Shown: in pieces, positions 1 to 7,900 of the stretch | Numbering within the stretch: position 1 is the first letter of the stretch | Layout: each line of letters starts with the position of its first letter | Source of the DNA: Aureococcus anophagefferens | Taxonomy: Eukaryota; Sar; Pelagophyceae; Pelagomonadales; Pelagomonadaceae | Direction of reading: 5' to 3' | NCBI RefSeq assembly: GCF_000186865.1 | Contig: NW_008705588.1 | Location: forward strand, 184,740 to 212,483 | DNA: 27,744 nt | Position numbers and translations under genes: made by a program | The notes under the pieces: model-generated | What the model was told of the DNA's origin: nothing | Database searches by the model: none | What the model saw: only the letters and a program-made list of their open reading frames with translations

Positions 1-97
1 CCGGCGCGTCGTCCGTCAGGATGCGGCCCATGCAGCCACAGAGATCGTTGCGCATCTCCGCGTATTCGCTGAGCGGCGCGGGTGCAAAGCCTGTCAT
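1..97 (-). CDS. 5' end of a possible minus-strand gene, cut by the window edge
   Basis: On the minus strand an ATG at 97-95 opens a frame of 32 codons that stays open to the left edge. It begins MTGFAPAPLSEYAEMRND. Most third codon positions (about 26 of 32) are G or C, as in the real genes here, while the overlapping plus-strand frame is less biased. That is the only support; the fragment is too short to assign a family. If real, it is divergently arranged with the acetyltransferase gene at 437 and shares its roughly 340-bp upstream region. It could also be a chance open frame in GC-rich DNA. Confidence 0.3.
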   Translation of the reverse strand, partial: MTGFAPAPLSEYAEMRNDLCGCMGRILTDDAP

Positions 98-154
98 AAA
101 CACATCACGCAGCCCCGGACATCCAGCGCCCCGGGCCGGGGGTCACCAACGGTT

Positions 155-317
155 CGCCGCCCTCGTCCGATGGACGTGCGCTCGTCCGACGGCCGCGCGC
201 TCGTCCGACGGCCGAGTCCTCGTCCGAGGGCGCCGATCCGCCGTCCGAGGGTCCGAGGGCGTCGGCCGAGGGGGCGGCGCCCTCGTCCCGAGGGCGCCGA
301 GGGCGCCGAGGGCGCCA
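155..317. repeat. GC-rich degenerate short repeats upstream of the acetyltransferase gene
   Basis: The stretch is built from variants of CGTCCGA(C/T)GG and TCCGAGGGC repeated many times. It ends in three perfect copies of GAGGGCGCC at about 290-317. Several frames are open across it on both strands, but the amino acids are monotonous Arg/Ala/Pro/Gly and no domain appears, so I read it as non-coding. It occupies most of the intergenic space between the possible minus-strand gene at the left edge and the gene starting at 437. Confidence 0.6.
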
Positions 318-436
318 CTGACCCCCCTCAATGTGAGGCGTCCACCGGCGCGGCCGGCGCGCGCGCGCTTCGCCGAAGCCGAGCTGTGGCAGATGCGAGG
401 TGGAGCTGCCGACAGCGTACTCGACAGCCGCAAACT

Positions 437-1009
437 ATGGGCCAGAAGCTCGCGACGCCGCAGACCACCTGCGCCTTCAAATCCGGCGCCTACGGCCTCG
501 GCGTGCACACGACGAAAAACCATGAAAAGCTCGCGACGATCCGCCTCGCGACGAAGGACGACGCCGGCACGATCCTGAAGCTCATCACGGACCTCGCCAT
601 CTATGAGAAGGAGCCCGTGTCGACGGTGGAGGTCACGGAGGCCGAGCTCGTCCGCGACGGCTGGGGCCCGAGCCCGCTCTTCCGCGTCGTCCTCGCGGAG
701 GTCGGCGGCGCGGCCGTCGGCTTCGCGCTGTTCTTCCACACCTACAGCACGTGGCAGGGCAAGTGCGTCTACCTCGAGGACTTGTACGTCGCCGAGGCCG
801 CGCGCGGCGCGGGCGTCGGCACGCTGCTCCTGAAAACCGTCGCGGCCATCGCGCACGGCGAGGGCTGCAAGCGGTTCAACTGGCAGGCGCTCGACTGGAA
901 CACGCCGGCCCTCGACTTCTACAAGGCGCTCGGCGCCGCGCGCATGGACTCCTGGGTGAATTTGCGCGTGGGCAAGGCCGAGCTCCCGCGGCTCCTCGGT
1001 CTGTCGTAA
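437..1009 (+). CDS. GNAT N-acetyltransferase, SSAT (spermidine/spermine or thialysine acetyltransferase) type
   Basis: This 190-residue protein is a GCN5-related acetyltransferase that most resembles the SSAT branch, which transfers acetyl from acetyl-CoA to polyamines or related amines in the cytosol. SSAT hallmarks appear in order: a DLAIYEKEP segment (residues 52-60), VGFALFFHTYSTWQGK (94-109), then YLEDLYVAE (112-120) leading into the acetyl-CoA loop RGAGVG (123-128), and finally DWNTPALDFYKALGA (143-157), whose Tyr152 matches the SSAT catalytic tyrosine position. The ATG at 437 is chosen because upstream sequence in this frame is low-complexity repeat. The first 30 or so residues precede the domain and might be a short leader. 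It is intronless. Polyamine versus thialysine preference cannot be read from the sequence. Confidence 0.9.
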   Translation: MGQKLATPQTTCAFKSGAYGLGVHTTKNHEKLATIRLATKDDAGTILKLITDLAIYEKEPVSTVEVTEAELVRDGWGPSPLFRVVLAEVGGAAVGFALFFHTYSTWQGKCVYLEDLYVAEAARGAGVGTLLLKTVAAIAHGEGCKRFNWQALDWNTPALDFYKALGAARMDSWVNLRVGKAELPRLLGLS

Positions 1010-1143
1010 GCTTAGAGGGGCACGGGCGGCACGCGCAGCGCCGCGCACATGACGCTGACGGCGAATATGAGGTGCAAGCTTAGAGGGGCACGGGCGGCAC
1101 GCGCAGCGCCGCGCACATGACGTTGACGGCGAAGATGAGGAGC
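1008..1143. repeat. 68-bp tandem duplication at convergent gene ends
   Basis: Positions 1008-1075 are repeated at 1076-1143 with three mismatches. The right copy is the genuine 3' end of the minus-strand membrane-protein gene, coding its last 20 or so residues. The left copy lies between that gene's stop codon and the stop codon of the acetyltransferase, which it overlaps by two bases. The left copy still encodes a nearly identical C-terminal peptide and its own TAA, but it is separated from the gene by the first stop. Confidence 0.97.
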
Positions 1144-1856
1144 GCGACGGTGAAGGCGACGTTCGCGACCATGGTCACGAGGAACATGGCCACCGCGCGC
1201 GGCACGCGGAGCTTGTCCTGGACGTACGTGTAGGTCTTGTCGAAGGCCGGCGCGAGGCCCACGGCGACGGCGAAGCGGAAGGGCCGCAGGAGCGAGCCCA
1301 CCGTCGCGTAGTAGCCCACGTAGTAGGCGAGGAACGCCTTCTTGAGCGGGAACCACGTCATCGGGTTCAGCAGGATCGCGGACTCGCTCAGCGGGTTCAC
1401 GAGCGGGTTCGCCCGCCGGAACGTCGCCCAGGTGAAGGACAGCAGGAGCACGGAGTTGACGTTGGACACGAAGCCGTAGCTGAAGAAGGCGGAGACGCCG
1501 AGCTTCGCGATGTCCTCCTTCTTGAACGACGTCGCCCGCTTCAGCCTCGCTCGCAGGCCCGTCGCGGGCGCGACGTAGGGCGCGAGCCTGATGCCAAAGT
1601 CGGTGTAGGACACGACGCCGGAGGTTTCGCAGGCCTCGAGCCACTCCGAATTCGTCGGTTGCGCGCGCAGTTGCGTCGTGATGTGGCGAGGCTGGGGTCG
1701 GGCGGCCGGCGCGCCGCGGGCGGTCTGCCAGCGCCTCGCGCTGCCGCCGCTCGACGTCGTCGCGATGCGCGGCAGTCCGACGTTGAGCGCGGACGTCGTG
1801 GCGGCGAACCAGGTGGCGGCAAGAGCCGCTCGCGACATGAACTGCGGGCTCACCAT
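1080..1856 (-). CDS. Predicted plastid-targeted polytopic membrane protein
   Basis: The 258-residue product starts with a hydrophobic, signal-like segment (about residues 7-24) followed by a Ser/Thr/Arg-rich stretch. This is the signal-plus-transit layout used for import into complex plastids. The mature part has helices at about 118-140 (VSAFFSYGFVSNVNSVLLLS), 173-213 and 221-247. The signature LLRPFRFAVAVGLAPAFDKT (189-208) recalls uncharacterised chloroplast membrane proteins of plants, but I cannot name the family with confidence. The ATG at 1856 was chosen because the frame upstream reads as Arg-rich non-coding sequence; the next ATG at 1838 is an alternative start just before the hydrophobic core. 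The C-terminal end is tandemly duplicated downstream. It is divergent from the gene at 2023. Confidence 0.7.
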   Translation of the reverse strand: MVSPQFMSRAALAATWFAATTSALNVGLPRIATTSSGGSARRWQTARGAPAARPQPRHITTQLRAQPTNSEWLEACETSGVVSYTDFGIRLAPYVAPATGLRARLKRATSFKKEDIAKLGVSAFFSYGFVSNVNSVLLLSFTWATFRRANPLVNPLSESAILLNPMTWFPLKKAFLAYYVGYYATVGSLLRPFRFAVAVGLAPAFDKTYTYVQDKLRVPRAVAMFLVTMVANVAFTVALLIFAVNVMCAALRVPPVPL

Positions 1857-2022
1857 CGTCCGATCGGGATCAGGCAAGGTCCAGATGGACGACGGATTCG
1901 CGACTTGACGGCCGCTAGCGCCGTCTCTTCGACGCCTCTGCCGCGCCGCGAAGAGCGCACGGCTCCGAGGACTCCACAGCTCGCGCGCTGACACCGCTGA
2001 GCGCTGCGAAGCCAGTTACAGC
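1857..2022. promoter_or_regulatory. 166-bp bidirectional promoter region
   Basis: This gap separates two divergent start codons (1856 minus, 2023 plus), so it must hold both transcription starts. No clear TATA box or repeated operator was seen. The assignment rests on gene layout alone. Confidence 0.4.
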
Positions 2023-2421
2023 ATGCATCGCGCCGCACGCCGCCTCCTTGGGGCAGCTCCCACCATCTCCGCGCCCGCGACGAGGCGCACGCTACCACCG
2101 CGCACGCTATCCCCTGCTCTGCGGACGTTCGCCGGTCGGCGGAAACAAAACGCGAAAGGCGTGCGAGAGCGCCGCGCGGCCGCGGCCGCCGCGCCGCCGC
2201 CCGCGCCGCCGCCCGCCGCCGCCGCGCCGCCGCCCGCCGCGGTGCCGCCTCCGGCGACCTACGCGCCGCCGCCTCCGGCGACCTACGCGCCGCCGCCGCC
2301 GCCGCAGTACGAGCGGCCGCCGACGTTCGGCCAGTCGATGACGCAGTACTTCACCATCGGCGTGGGCATGACGCTCGGCATCGTGGGGTTCTCCGCGGTC
2401 CTGCGCATGATCGGGTTCTGA
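2023..2421 (+). CDS. Small proline/alanine-rich organelle-targeted membrane protein
   Basis: This 132-residue protein has three parts. Residues 1-50 are rich in Arg, Ser and Ala with no acidic residues (MHRAARRLLGAAPTISAP...), which looks like a mitochondrial or plastid presequence. Residues 51-97 are almost only Pro and Ala, with a duplicated PPPATYAPP motif. Residues 100-132 carry FGQSMTQYFTIGVGMTLGIV, a single hydrophobic C-terminal anchor. The family is not recognised. A role as a small inner-membrane subunit is only an inference from size and topology. The Pro/Ala tract is encoded by a near-pure GCC/GCG/CCG run, so its length may vary between strains. Confidence 0.6.
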   Translation: MHRAARRLLGAAPTISAPATRRTLPPRTLSPALRTFAGRRKQNAKGVRERRAAAAAAPPPAPPPAAAAPPPAAVPPPATYAPPPPATYAPPPPPQYERPPTFGQSMTQYFTIGVGMTLGIVGFSAVLRMIGF

Positions 2422-2557
2422 GGGCGTTGGCTGGAGTAAGTTAACCCCCGCGCACCGGCCTTGCGGCGCGGGCCGTGCTGCGGGCGTCGGGCGTCGGTCT
2501 GTCTGGGGCGCCGCGCGGCGAGCGGCGCGGCGGGCGGCGAGCGAAGGGCGAGGCCGT

Positions 2558-3409
2558 CTAGACGGTCTTGCGCTTGTTGTACTGCTGGAGGAAGCCGCAG
2601 ATCGCGAGGACGGGCCACGCCTTGACGGCGAACTCGTTCGTGAGCTGGGGGAAGACCGAACCCATGATGTCGACGGACGACTCGGGGATCTTGATGTCGA
2701 AGATGGCGTACTGGGGGTTGGAGCCCGGCACGGCGGACTCGGCGAGGACGGAGAAGAGGCCGATCATGGCGAGGCGGCCGTTGTTGATCTCCGCGAAGAG
2801 GCCCTTCTTCTTCTCCGCCTCCGTCTGCTCGGGCAGGATGCCAAAGGGGTCGTAGAGGTCGAAGAGGCACGAGCCGCCGGCGAAGCCGCCCTTGCCCTTG
2901 ATGGACGGGAAGAAGCCGGGCTTGCCGCCCTGCGTGTAGTGCACGTAGCCCGCGGGGCTGCCCGCGCCCTCGCCGTACGACTCGAGCATGCCGACGAGGA
3001 CGAGGATCTGGAGCTTGCCGATGAGGGGGATGTTCGCCCACTGCTCCTGGGGCGTGCAGCCCGCGACGTAGCCCTTGTAGGGCTGGATGAGGTGCTCGCC
3101 GGACACGAGCGGCGTCGAGCCCGCGAGGAAGCCGAGGAAGCCGGCCATGGCGACGCGGCCGTGCTTGATCTCCGCGTGCCGCAGGTAGCCGATGGTCGCC
3201 TCGTTGCCCAGGCCCCAGAAGTCCATGTCCGCGCAGCCCAGCGGGTCCCAGATGCCCTCGAAGTTGCCGAGCGGCGACGGGTTCTCGGCGCAGAGCGCCG
3301 CGAGGTCCGCCTTGCCGGCGGCGAGCGACGTCGCGGCGGACTTGGGCACGGGCGCGACGTAGGCGGACGCGGAGCCCAGGAGGGCGAGGGCGACGATAGA
3401 GCGGGCCAT
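2558..3409 (-). CDS. Fucoxanthin-chlorophyll a/c light-harvesting protein (LHC superfamily)
   Basis: The 283-residue product is a thylakoid antenna protein that binds chlorophyll a/c and fucoxanthin and passes excitation to the photosystems. The N-terminus MARSIVALALLGSASAYVAP is a bipartite plastid-targeting signal of secondary red-lineage algae: an ER signal peptide, cleavage after ASA with an aromatic residue at +1 (Tyr in place of the usual Phe), then a Ser/Ala transit region. LHC helix 1 carries the chlorophyll-ligating ExxHxR motif (Glu80, His83, Arg85), the middle helix spans about 128-146, and helix 3 carries ExxNxR (Glu197, Asn200, Arg202). Length and three-helix order fit the family. 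It is intronless and divergent from the hydrolase gene at 3815. The subfamily (Lhcf, Lhcr or other) needs a tree. Confidence 0.95.
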   Translation of the reverse strand: MARSIVALALLGSASAYVAPVPKSAATSLAAGKADLAALCAENPSPLGNFEGIWDPLGCADMDFWGLGNEATIGYLRHAEIKHGRVAMAGFLGFLAGSTPLVSGEHLIQPYKGYVAGCTPQEQWANIPLIGKLQILVLVGMLESYGEGAGSPAGYVHYTQGGKPGFFPSIKGKGGFAGGSCLFDLYDPFGILPEQTEAEKKKGLFAEINNGRLAMIGLFSVLAESAVPGSNPQYAIFDIKIPESSVDIMGSVFPQLTNEFAVKAWPVLAICGFLQQYNKRKTV

Positions 3410-3814
3410 GGTGTTTAACCTGCGGATCGGCGCGGGTCGCGGATCGCTTTCGGAGAGCGTCGCGGGAGAGCGTCTTCGCGGCGCGCGCGCGTCCGGGTCG
3501 ATGCGACGGCACTCGCGCTGCCGCCAGACGACGTGTGCGCGCGTAAACCCCCGCGCGCGCCTTGATCGCGGGACGCCGGCGGCTGCGGTCGAAACTTGAG
3601 CCGGACGACAAGGAGGCGGGATTGTGGATCGCCTCGTTCAACCTCGGACTCATGATTCTTCAACTTCGGCTCAGGGCTCTTAAAACAAACCTGAAGGTCG
3701 ATGGCAGCCCGGCTGCTCGTGGTACGTCGCGCGGCTAGGCTTGGTGCCGCAGTTCCCGCTTCCCGCTTGGCTAGTCCCTCTAGCAGCCCCAAAGCTGCAT
3801 CTGCGAACATCTAG
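3410..3814. promoter_or_regulatory. 405-bp divergent intergenic region upstream of the antenna gene and a hydrolase gene
   Basis: No credible gene is seen here. The part nearest the antenna gene is GC-rich, while 3640-3700 is more AT-rich and includes a CTTAAAACAAA stretch. It should contain the light-regulated promoter of the antenna gene and the promoter of the gene at 3815, but no specific binding site could be recognised. Confidence 0.35.
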
Positions 3815-4783
3815 ATGGTGAGAACGCTCCTGCTGTCCGCGGCGTGCGCGCGCGCGCTGGTCCGGCGGAGCCCGGCGCGGCTGCCGCGGCGCCTCCTCGC
3901 GGCCAGCGCACCGACGGTGGTCTTCATCCACGGCATGCATTGCCAGGGCTGCCACTTCGACCTGTGGCGCGAGCGCTTCGAGGCGGCGGGCATCGTCGTC
4001 GCGGCGCCGACGCTGCGGCACCACGGCGTCGCGCCGCCGCCGGCGGCGCTCGGCGAGGCGACGCTCGACGACTACGCGGACGACGTCGCGGCCGTCGTCG
4101 ACGCGCTGCCCGCGCCGCCCGTGCTCGTGGGCCACTCCATGGGCGGCATCGTCGCGCTGAAGCTCCTCGCGCGGGGCGTCGGGAGCGGCGCGGCCCTCGT
4201 CGCGCCGGCGGCGCCGGCGAACTGGACCGCGCCCGTGACGCCGGAGCAGCTCTTCATCTGGCACGGCGTCGTCCTCGGCTGGCCCTTCCGGCGGCCCGTC
4301 GCGCTCCGGCCCTGGCCCGCGCGCGGCGTCCGCGGCCGCGCGTTCCCGGGAAAACGCGCCTCCGTTCGGTGTTGGCGTGCGCGCGAATGGAACCCCCTTA
4401 GGTTTGCGGGCTGGGGCTTCTTCAACCGGCTGCCGGCGGACGCGCCGGAGCGGCGCGCCGCGGAACGCGCGCTCGGCGCGGAGAGCGGCCGCGCGGCGCT
4501 CGAGATGCTCTGGCGGCCCCTGGCCTTCCTGTTCAACGGCGGCCGGCGGACGACGGCCGTCGTCGACGCGGACCGCGTGGCGCAGCCCGTGTCGATCTAC
4601 GGCGGCTCCCGCGACCGCGCGACGCCCGCGCGGCACCACCGGCGCATCCGCGACCGCCTCGGCGCGCCCTACACCCTGTACCCGGACATGGGCCACTGGC
4701 TCCTCGCGGAGCCGGGCTGGGAGGACGTCGCCGACGACGTCATCGCCTGGGTCCGCGCCGTCGACGAGGGGGAGGTGAGGTGA
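3815..4783 (+). CDS. Alpha/beta hydrolase with organelle-type leader; one likely short intron
   Basis: The frame gives 322 residues unspliced, or 302 if a 60-nt intron at 4342-4401 is removed. An Arg/Ala-rich leader (1-30) is followed by a core strand with the oxyanion motif VVFIHGMHCQG (35-45), the nucleophile elbow GHSMGG (Ser108), a plausible acid in GGSRD (Asp267 unspliced numbering) and the catalytic His in DMGHW (His294). These form a complete Ser-Asp-His set of the alpha/beta hydrolase fold. The substrate is unknown; esterase, lipase or thioesterase activity is possible. The region around residues 176-196 interrupts the cap domain with Arg/Cys-rich residues unlike their surroundings, which supports the intron. 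The start is the first ATG after an in-frame stop. Confidence 0.8.
   Translation: MVRTLLLSAACARALVRRSPARLPRRLLAASAPTVVFIHGMHCQGCHFDLWRERFEAAGIVVAAPTLRHHGVAPPPAALGEATLDDYADDVAAVVDALPAPPVLVGHSMGGIVALKLLARGVGSGAALVAPAAPANWTAPVTPEQLFIWHGVVLGWPFRRPVALRPWPARGVRGRAFPGKRASVRCWRAREWNPLRFAGWGFFNRLPADAPERRAAERALGAESGRAALEMLWRPLAFLFNGGRRTTAVVDADRVAQPVSIYGGSRDRATPARHHRRIRDRLGAPYTLYPDMGHWLLAEPGWEDVADDVIAWVRAVDEGEVR
4342..4401 (+). other. Probable 60-nt intron in the alpha/beta hydrolase gene
   Basis: The segment starts GTTCCCGGG and ends in a pyrimidine run CCCCCTTAG. It is a multiple of three and has no stop, so the reading frame is open with or without it. Its size and boundary style match introns of 51-57 nt in other genes here. 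Removing it joins RGVRGRA to FAGWGFFNRLP and gives a cleaner cap domain. Confidence 0.5.
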
Positions 4784-4981
4784 TTTACCCCATTATTCCT
4801 ATATTGAAGTGCTATTGCAGTGCAAAGTGCCGAGCGGGAGAGATTTGGCTTCGTGCGAGGAGGGCTGCCGCCTGTGTGGCCTGTGCGCCCAGAAGCGTAG
4901 GCGCCCCGCCGGCGGCGGAGGCTGCGAGGCAGCAAATTAGAGGCGCGCAGCAGAGCTGAGACGCGCATCTGCTGCGGCGAG
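4784..4981 (+). promoter_or_regulatory. 198-bp intergenic region before the giant reader gene
   Basis: This gap lies between two genes on the same strand. Its first part is AT-rich (CCATTATTCCTATATTG) and contains a small palindrome TTGCAGTGCAA. It probably holds the 3' end signals of the hydrolase gene and the promoter of the gene at 4982. No specific factor site is recognised. Confidence 0.3.
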
Positions 4982-7900
4982 ATGGCGCAGCGCGCCGTCT
5001 TCGAAGCGCTCAGAAAGAATGAAGCATCGACGCACTTTTTCAAGGGCGCATCGGAGCCCTACGACTTCCAGGCCTGCGGCGAGGGCTGGTGGGCGCGGAA
5101 GGCGCCCGATGGCGAGGTTTTTTTTTGTAACGAGAACACCGCGATCGACTCGACTTACGAGCTCGCGTCGGGCGTCGAGTTATCTTCCGAGGACCTGGGC
5201 ACGGTGGAGCGGCGCCTGGACACCTACGCGACGCTCGAGGCCTTCGCCGCCGACGTGCGATCCGTGTTCGCCACGGCGCGGCGGCTCGTGCCCTTCGAGG
5301 GGTTTCCGGTCTACGATTCGGCCGTCGCGCTCGAGTCCCTTTTCGAGGAGCTCCTCCGCGACGCGACGAAGCCCGCGGCTCCGCCCGTCGCCGCGCCCGC
5401 GGCGCCGGCGCCGGCGCCGCTCGCGACCGCGCCGGAGGTGCCGCCCGCGCCCGCCGTCGACGCGTCCGACGCGCCCGACGCGCCCGCGGCGCCGGCCTTT
5501 GAAAGCGACGCGCCCGTGGAGGCCGAGCCCATCGGCGTCGGCAAGCCGCAGTCGTCGGCGCGCGCGCAGGCGACCGCGCGGGAACGCGCCGGGGCGGCCG
5601 CGCGCGTCGAGCTGTTCGGCGAGCTCGCCGCGCTCCTGACGGAGCGCAAGATCTCCAAGGCCGCGACGCTCGATATGACGCTCGAGGTCGTCACGGACCA
5701 GTTGCCGGACCACGGCGCGGCGTCGCTCGCGCCCGCGCTCGTGCTCGCGCCGCCGCGGACGATCGTAACCGGCGCCGTCGCGGACTCGCTCGCGGACAGC
5801 GTGGACGTCGCGGCCATCGCCGGCGAGCCGCGGGCGTCGGCCCACGCCGCGCGGGAACGCGCCCGCGCGGCCGAGCTGTCGAAGAAGGTCGCGGTTCTCG
5901 CCGCGGCCCTCGCGACGCTCACGGGCCACGCGCGGCCGGCGGCGAAGGTCGAGATTCTGCGCTGGGCCGTCGCCGTCGTCAAGGCGGTCAAAGCCGGCGG
6001 CGACCCCACGGAGATCGCGCCCGCGCAGAAGCCGAAGCCCGCGCCCAAGCCGAAGCCCGCGCCCAAGCCGACGCCCGCGCCGGTCGACGCCCGCGAGGCG
6101 ATGATCGAGGCGCTTTCGAACGCGAGCCTGTCGCTGAACGAGTCGTCGAGCCCCGTGGCTCGGGAGACTTTGGGCGCCTTGGAGATCCTGTCGATCGCCG
6201 ACGAGGCGCCGCCGTCCGGCGACGAGCCCGTCTTCGAGGAGCGCGTGCTCTACGCGCGGCCCATCCGGAAGCGCGCCGCGCCGAAGCGGCCCGGCGACTC
6301 CTCGAACGACGACGACGACGAGGCCGCGCCCGCGCGCGCGCGACGGCCGAAATCGGCGCGGCCGCCGGCGAAGGCGGAGCGCCACTCCGCGCCGCCGCTC
6401 GCGCCGTCGGACACCGCCGCCGCGCTTTCGCCCGAGGCGGGCATGGAGCCGCGGCCCGCCAAACGACATCGGCCCGCCGCGGCGCGCGAGCTCGAGAGCC
6501 ACAACGCGCCGCCCCGGGTGCCGTCGATCCTGTCGGCCGGCGACCGGGCCGTCGTCGTCGCGACCGGCGAGGTCGTCGCGATCGTGGAGCAGGCGCGGCG
6601 GCGGGTGACCTACGTCGGCGCCGACGGCGCCCCGGGGACGACGACGCCGGCCGCGCTGCGCTGGCTGCCGCCCGACGCGCCGTCGCCCGCGGCGCCCGAC
6701 GCGCCCGCGGCGCCCGACGCGCCCGCGGCGCCCGGCGCGCCCGCGGCGCCCGACGCGCCCGCGGCGCCGGCCTTTGAAAGCGACGCGCCCGTGGAGGCCG
6801 AGCCCATCAGCGTCGGCAAGCCGCAGTCGTCGGCGCGCGCGCAGGCGACCGCGCGGGAACGCGCCGGGGCGGCCGCGCGCGTCGAGCTGTTCGGCGAGCT
6901 CGCCGCGCTCCTGACGGAGCGCAAGATCTCCAAGGCCGCGACGCTCGATATGGCGCTCGAGGTCGTCACGGACCAGTTGCCGGACCACGGCGCGGCGTCG
7001 CTCGCGCCCGCGCTCGTGCTCGCGTCGCCGCGGACGATCGTCGCCGGCGCCGTCGCGGACTCGCTCGCGGAAGGCACGGACGTCGACGCCATCGCCGGCG
7101 AGCCGCAGGCTTCGGCCATCGCCAGCGAGCTGCAGGCGTCGGCGCGCGCGGGGGCGACCGCGCGGGAACGCGCCCGCGCGGCCGATCTGTCGAAGAAGTT
7201 CGCTGCTCTCGCCGAAGCCTTAGGGAAGCTGACGGGCCACGCGCCGGCGGCGGCGAAGGTCGAGATTCTGCGCTGGGCCGTCGCCGTCGTCAAGGCGGTC
7301 AAAGCCGGCGGCGACCCCACGGAGATCGCGCCCGCGCAGAAGCCGAAGCCCGCGCCAAAGCCGACGCCCGCGCCGGTCGACGCCCGCGAGGCGATGATCG
7401 AGGCCGCGGCGCTGGCCGCGCCGCCGCCGGCCCCGCCCTCGCCCGTCGCGGCGCCCGCGCCGGCGGCCGAGCCGAGCGTCGACGACATGACGCGCGACCG
7501 CTTCAAGGAGATCGTCTGCGAGAAGGTCCGAGCGATGCCCTGGCGGTGTCTCGACGGCGACGCCGCGCCGTCGCTCGCGCCGCCGCCGGCCGCGGCGGCA
7601 TCAGTCGAGGCGCGCGTCCGCGCGACGTGGGGCGACGTCGAGAGCGGCGACCGAGTGACGCTGACGGAAGCGCTCGAGCAGTGTCCCGGTGTCTCCAGAT
7701 GGCGCTTGGAGAGGCTACCGCGCCTCCCCGTGCGCAAGCCGACGATTGGGAGCTGGACTGCTCGCGACGTCTGGACGTATTCGAAGGCCGACGTCGAGAC
7801 TCTTGCGGCTGAGGTCGCTGCGGAAGCTGACGACCCGAATTGGCGTTTGCTTGCCAGCGGCGTTCGTTTGACCCGTGCGATGGCTCTTGACAAGTTTCCT

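Noticed and set aside
143..1048. Long open frame on the minus strand opposite the acetyltransferase
   Set aside because: It is the mirror of a GC3-biased gene, rich in Arg/Ala with no domain. The plus strand has the clear SSAT motifs.
3590..3814. Solo or decayed introner upstream of the hydrolase gene
   Set aside because: It is AT-richer and has TTCAAC-like bits, but no inverted ends, target duplication or shared core.
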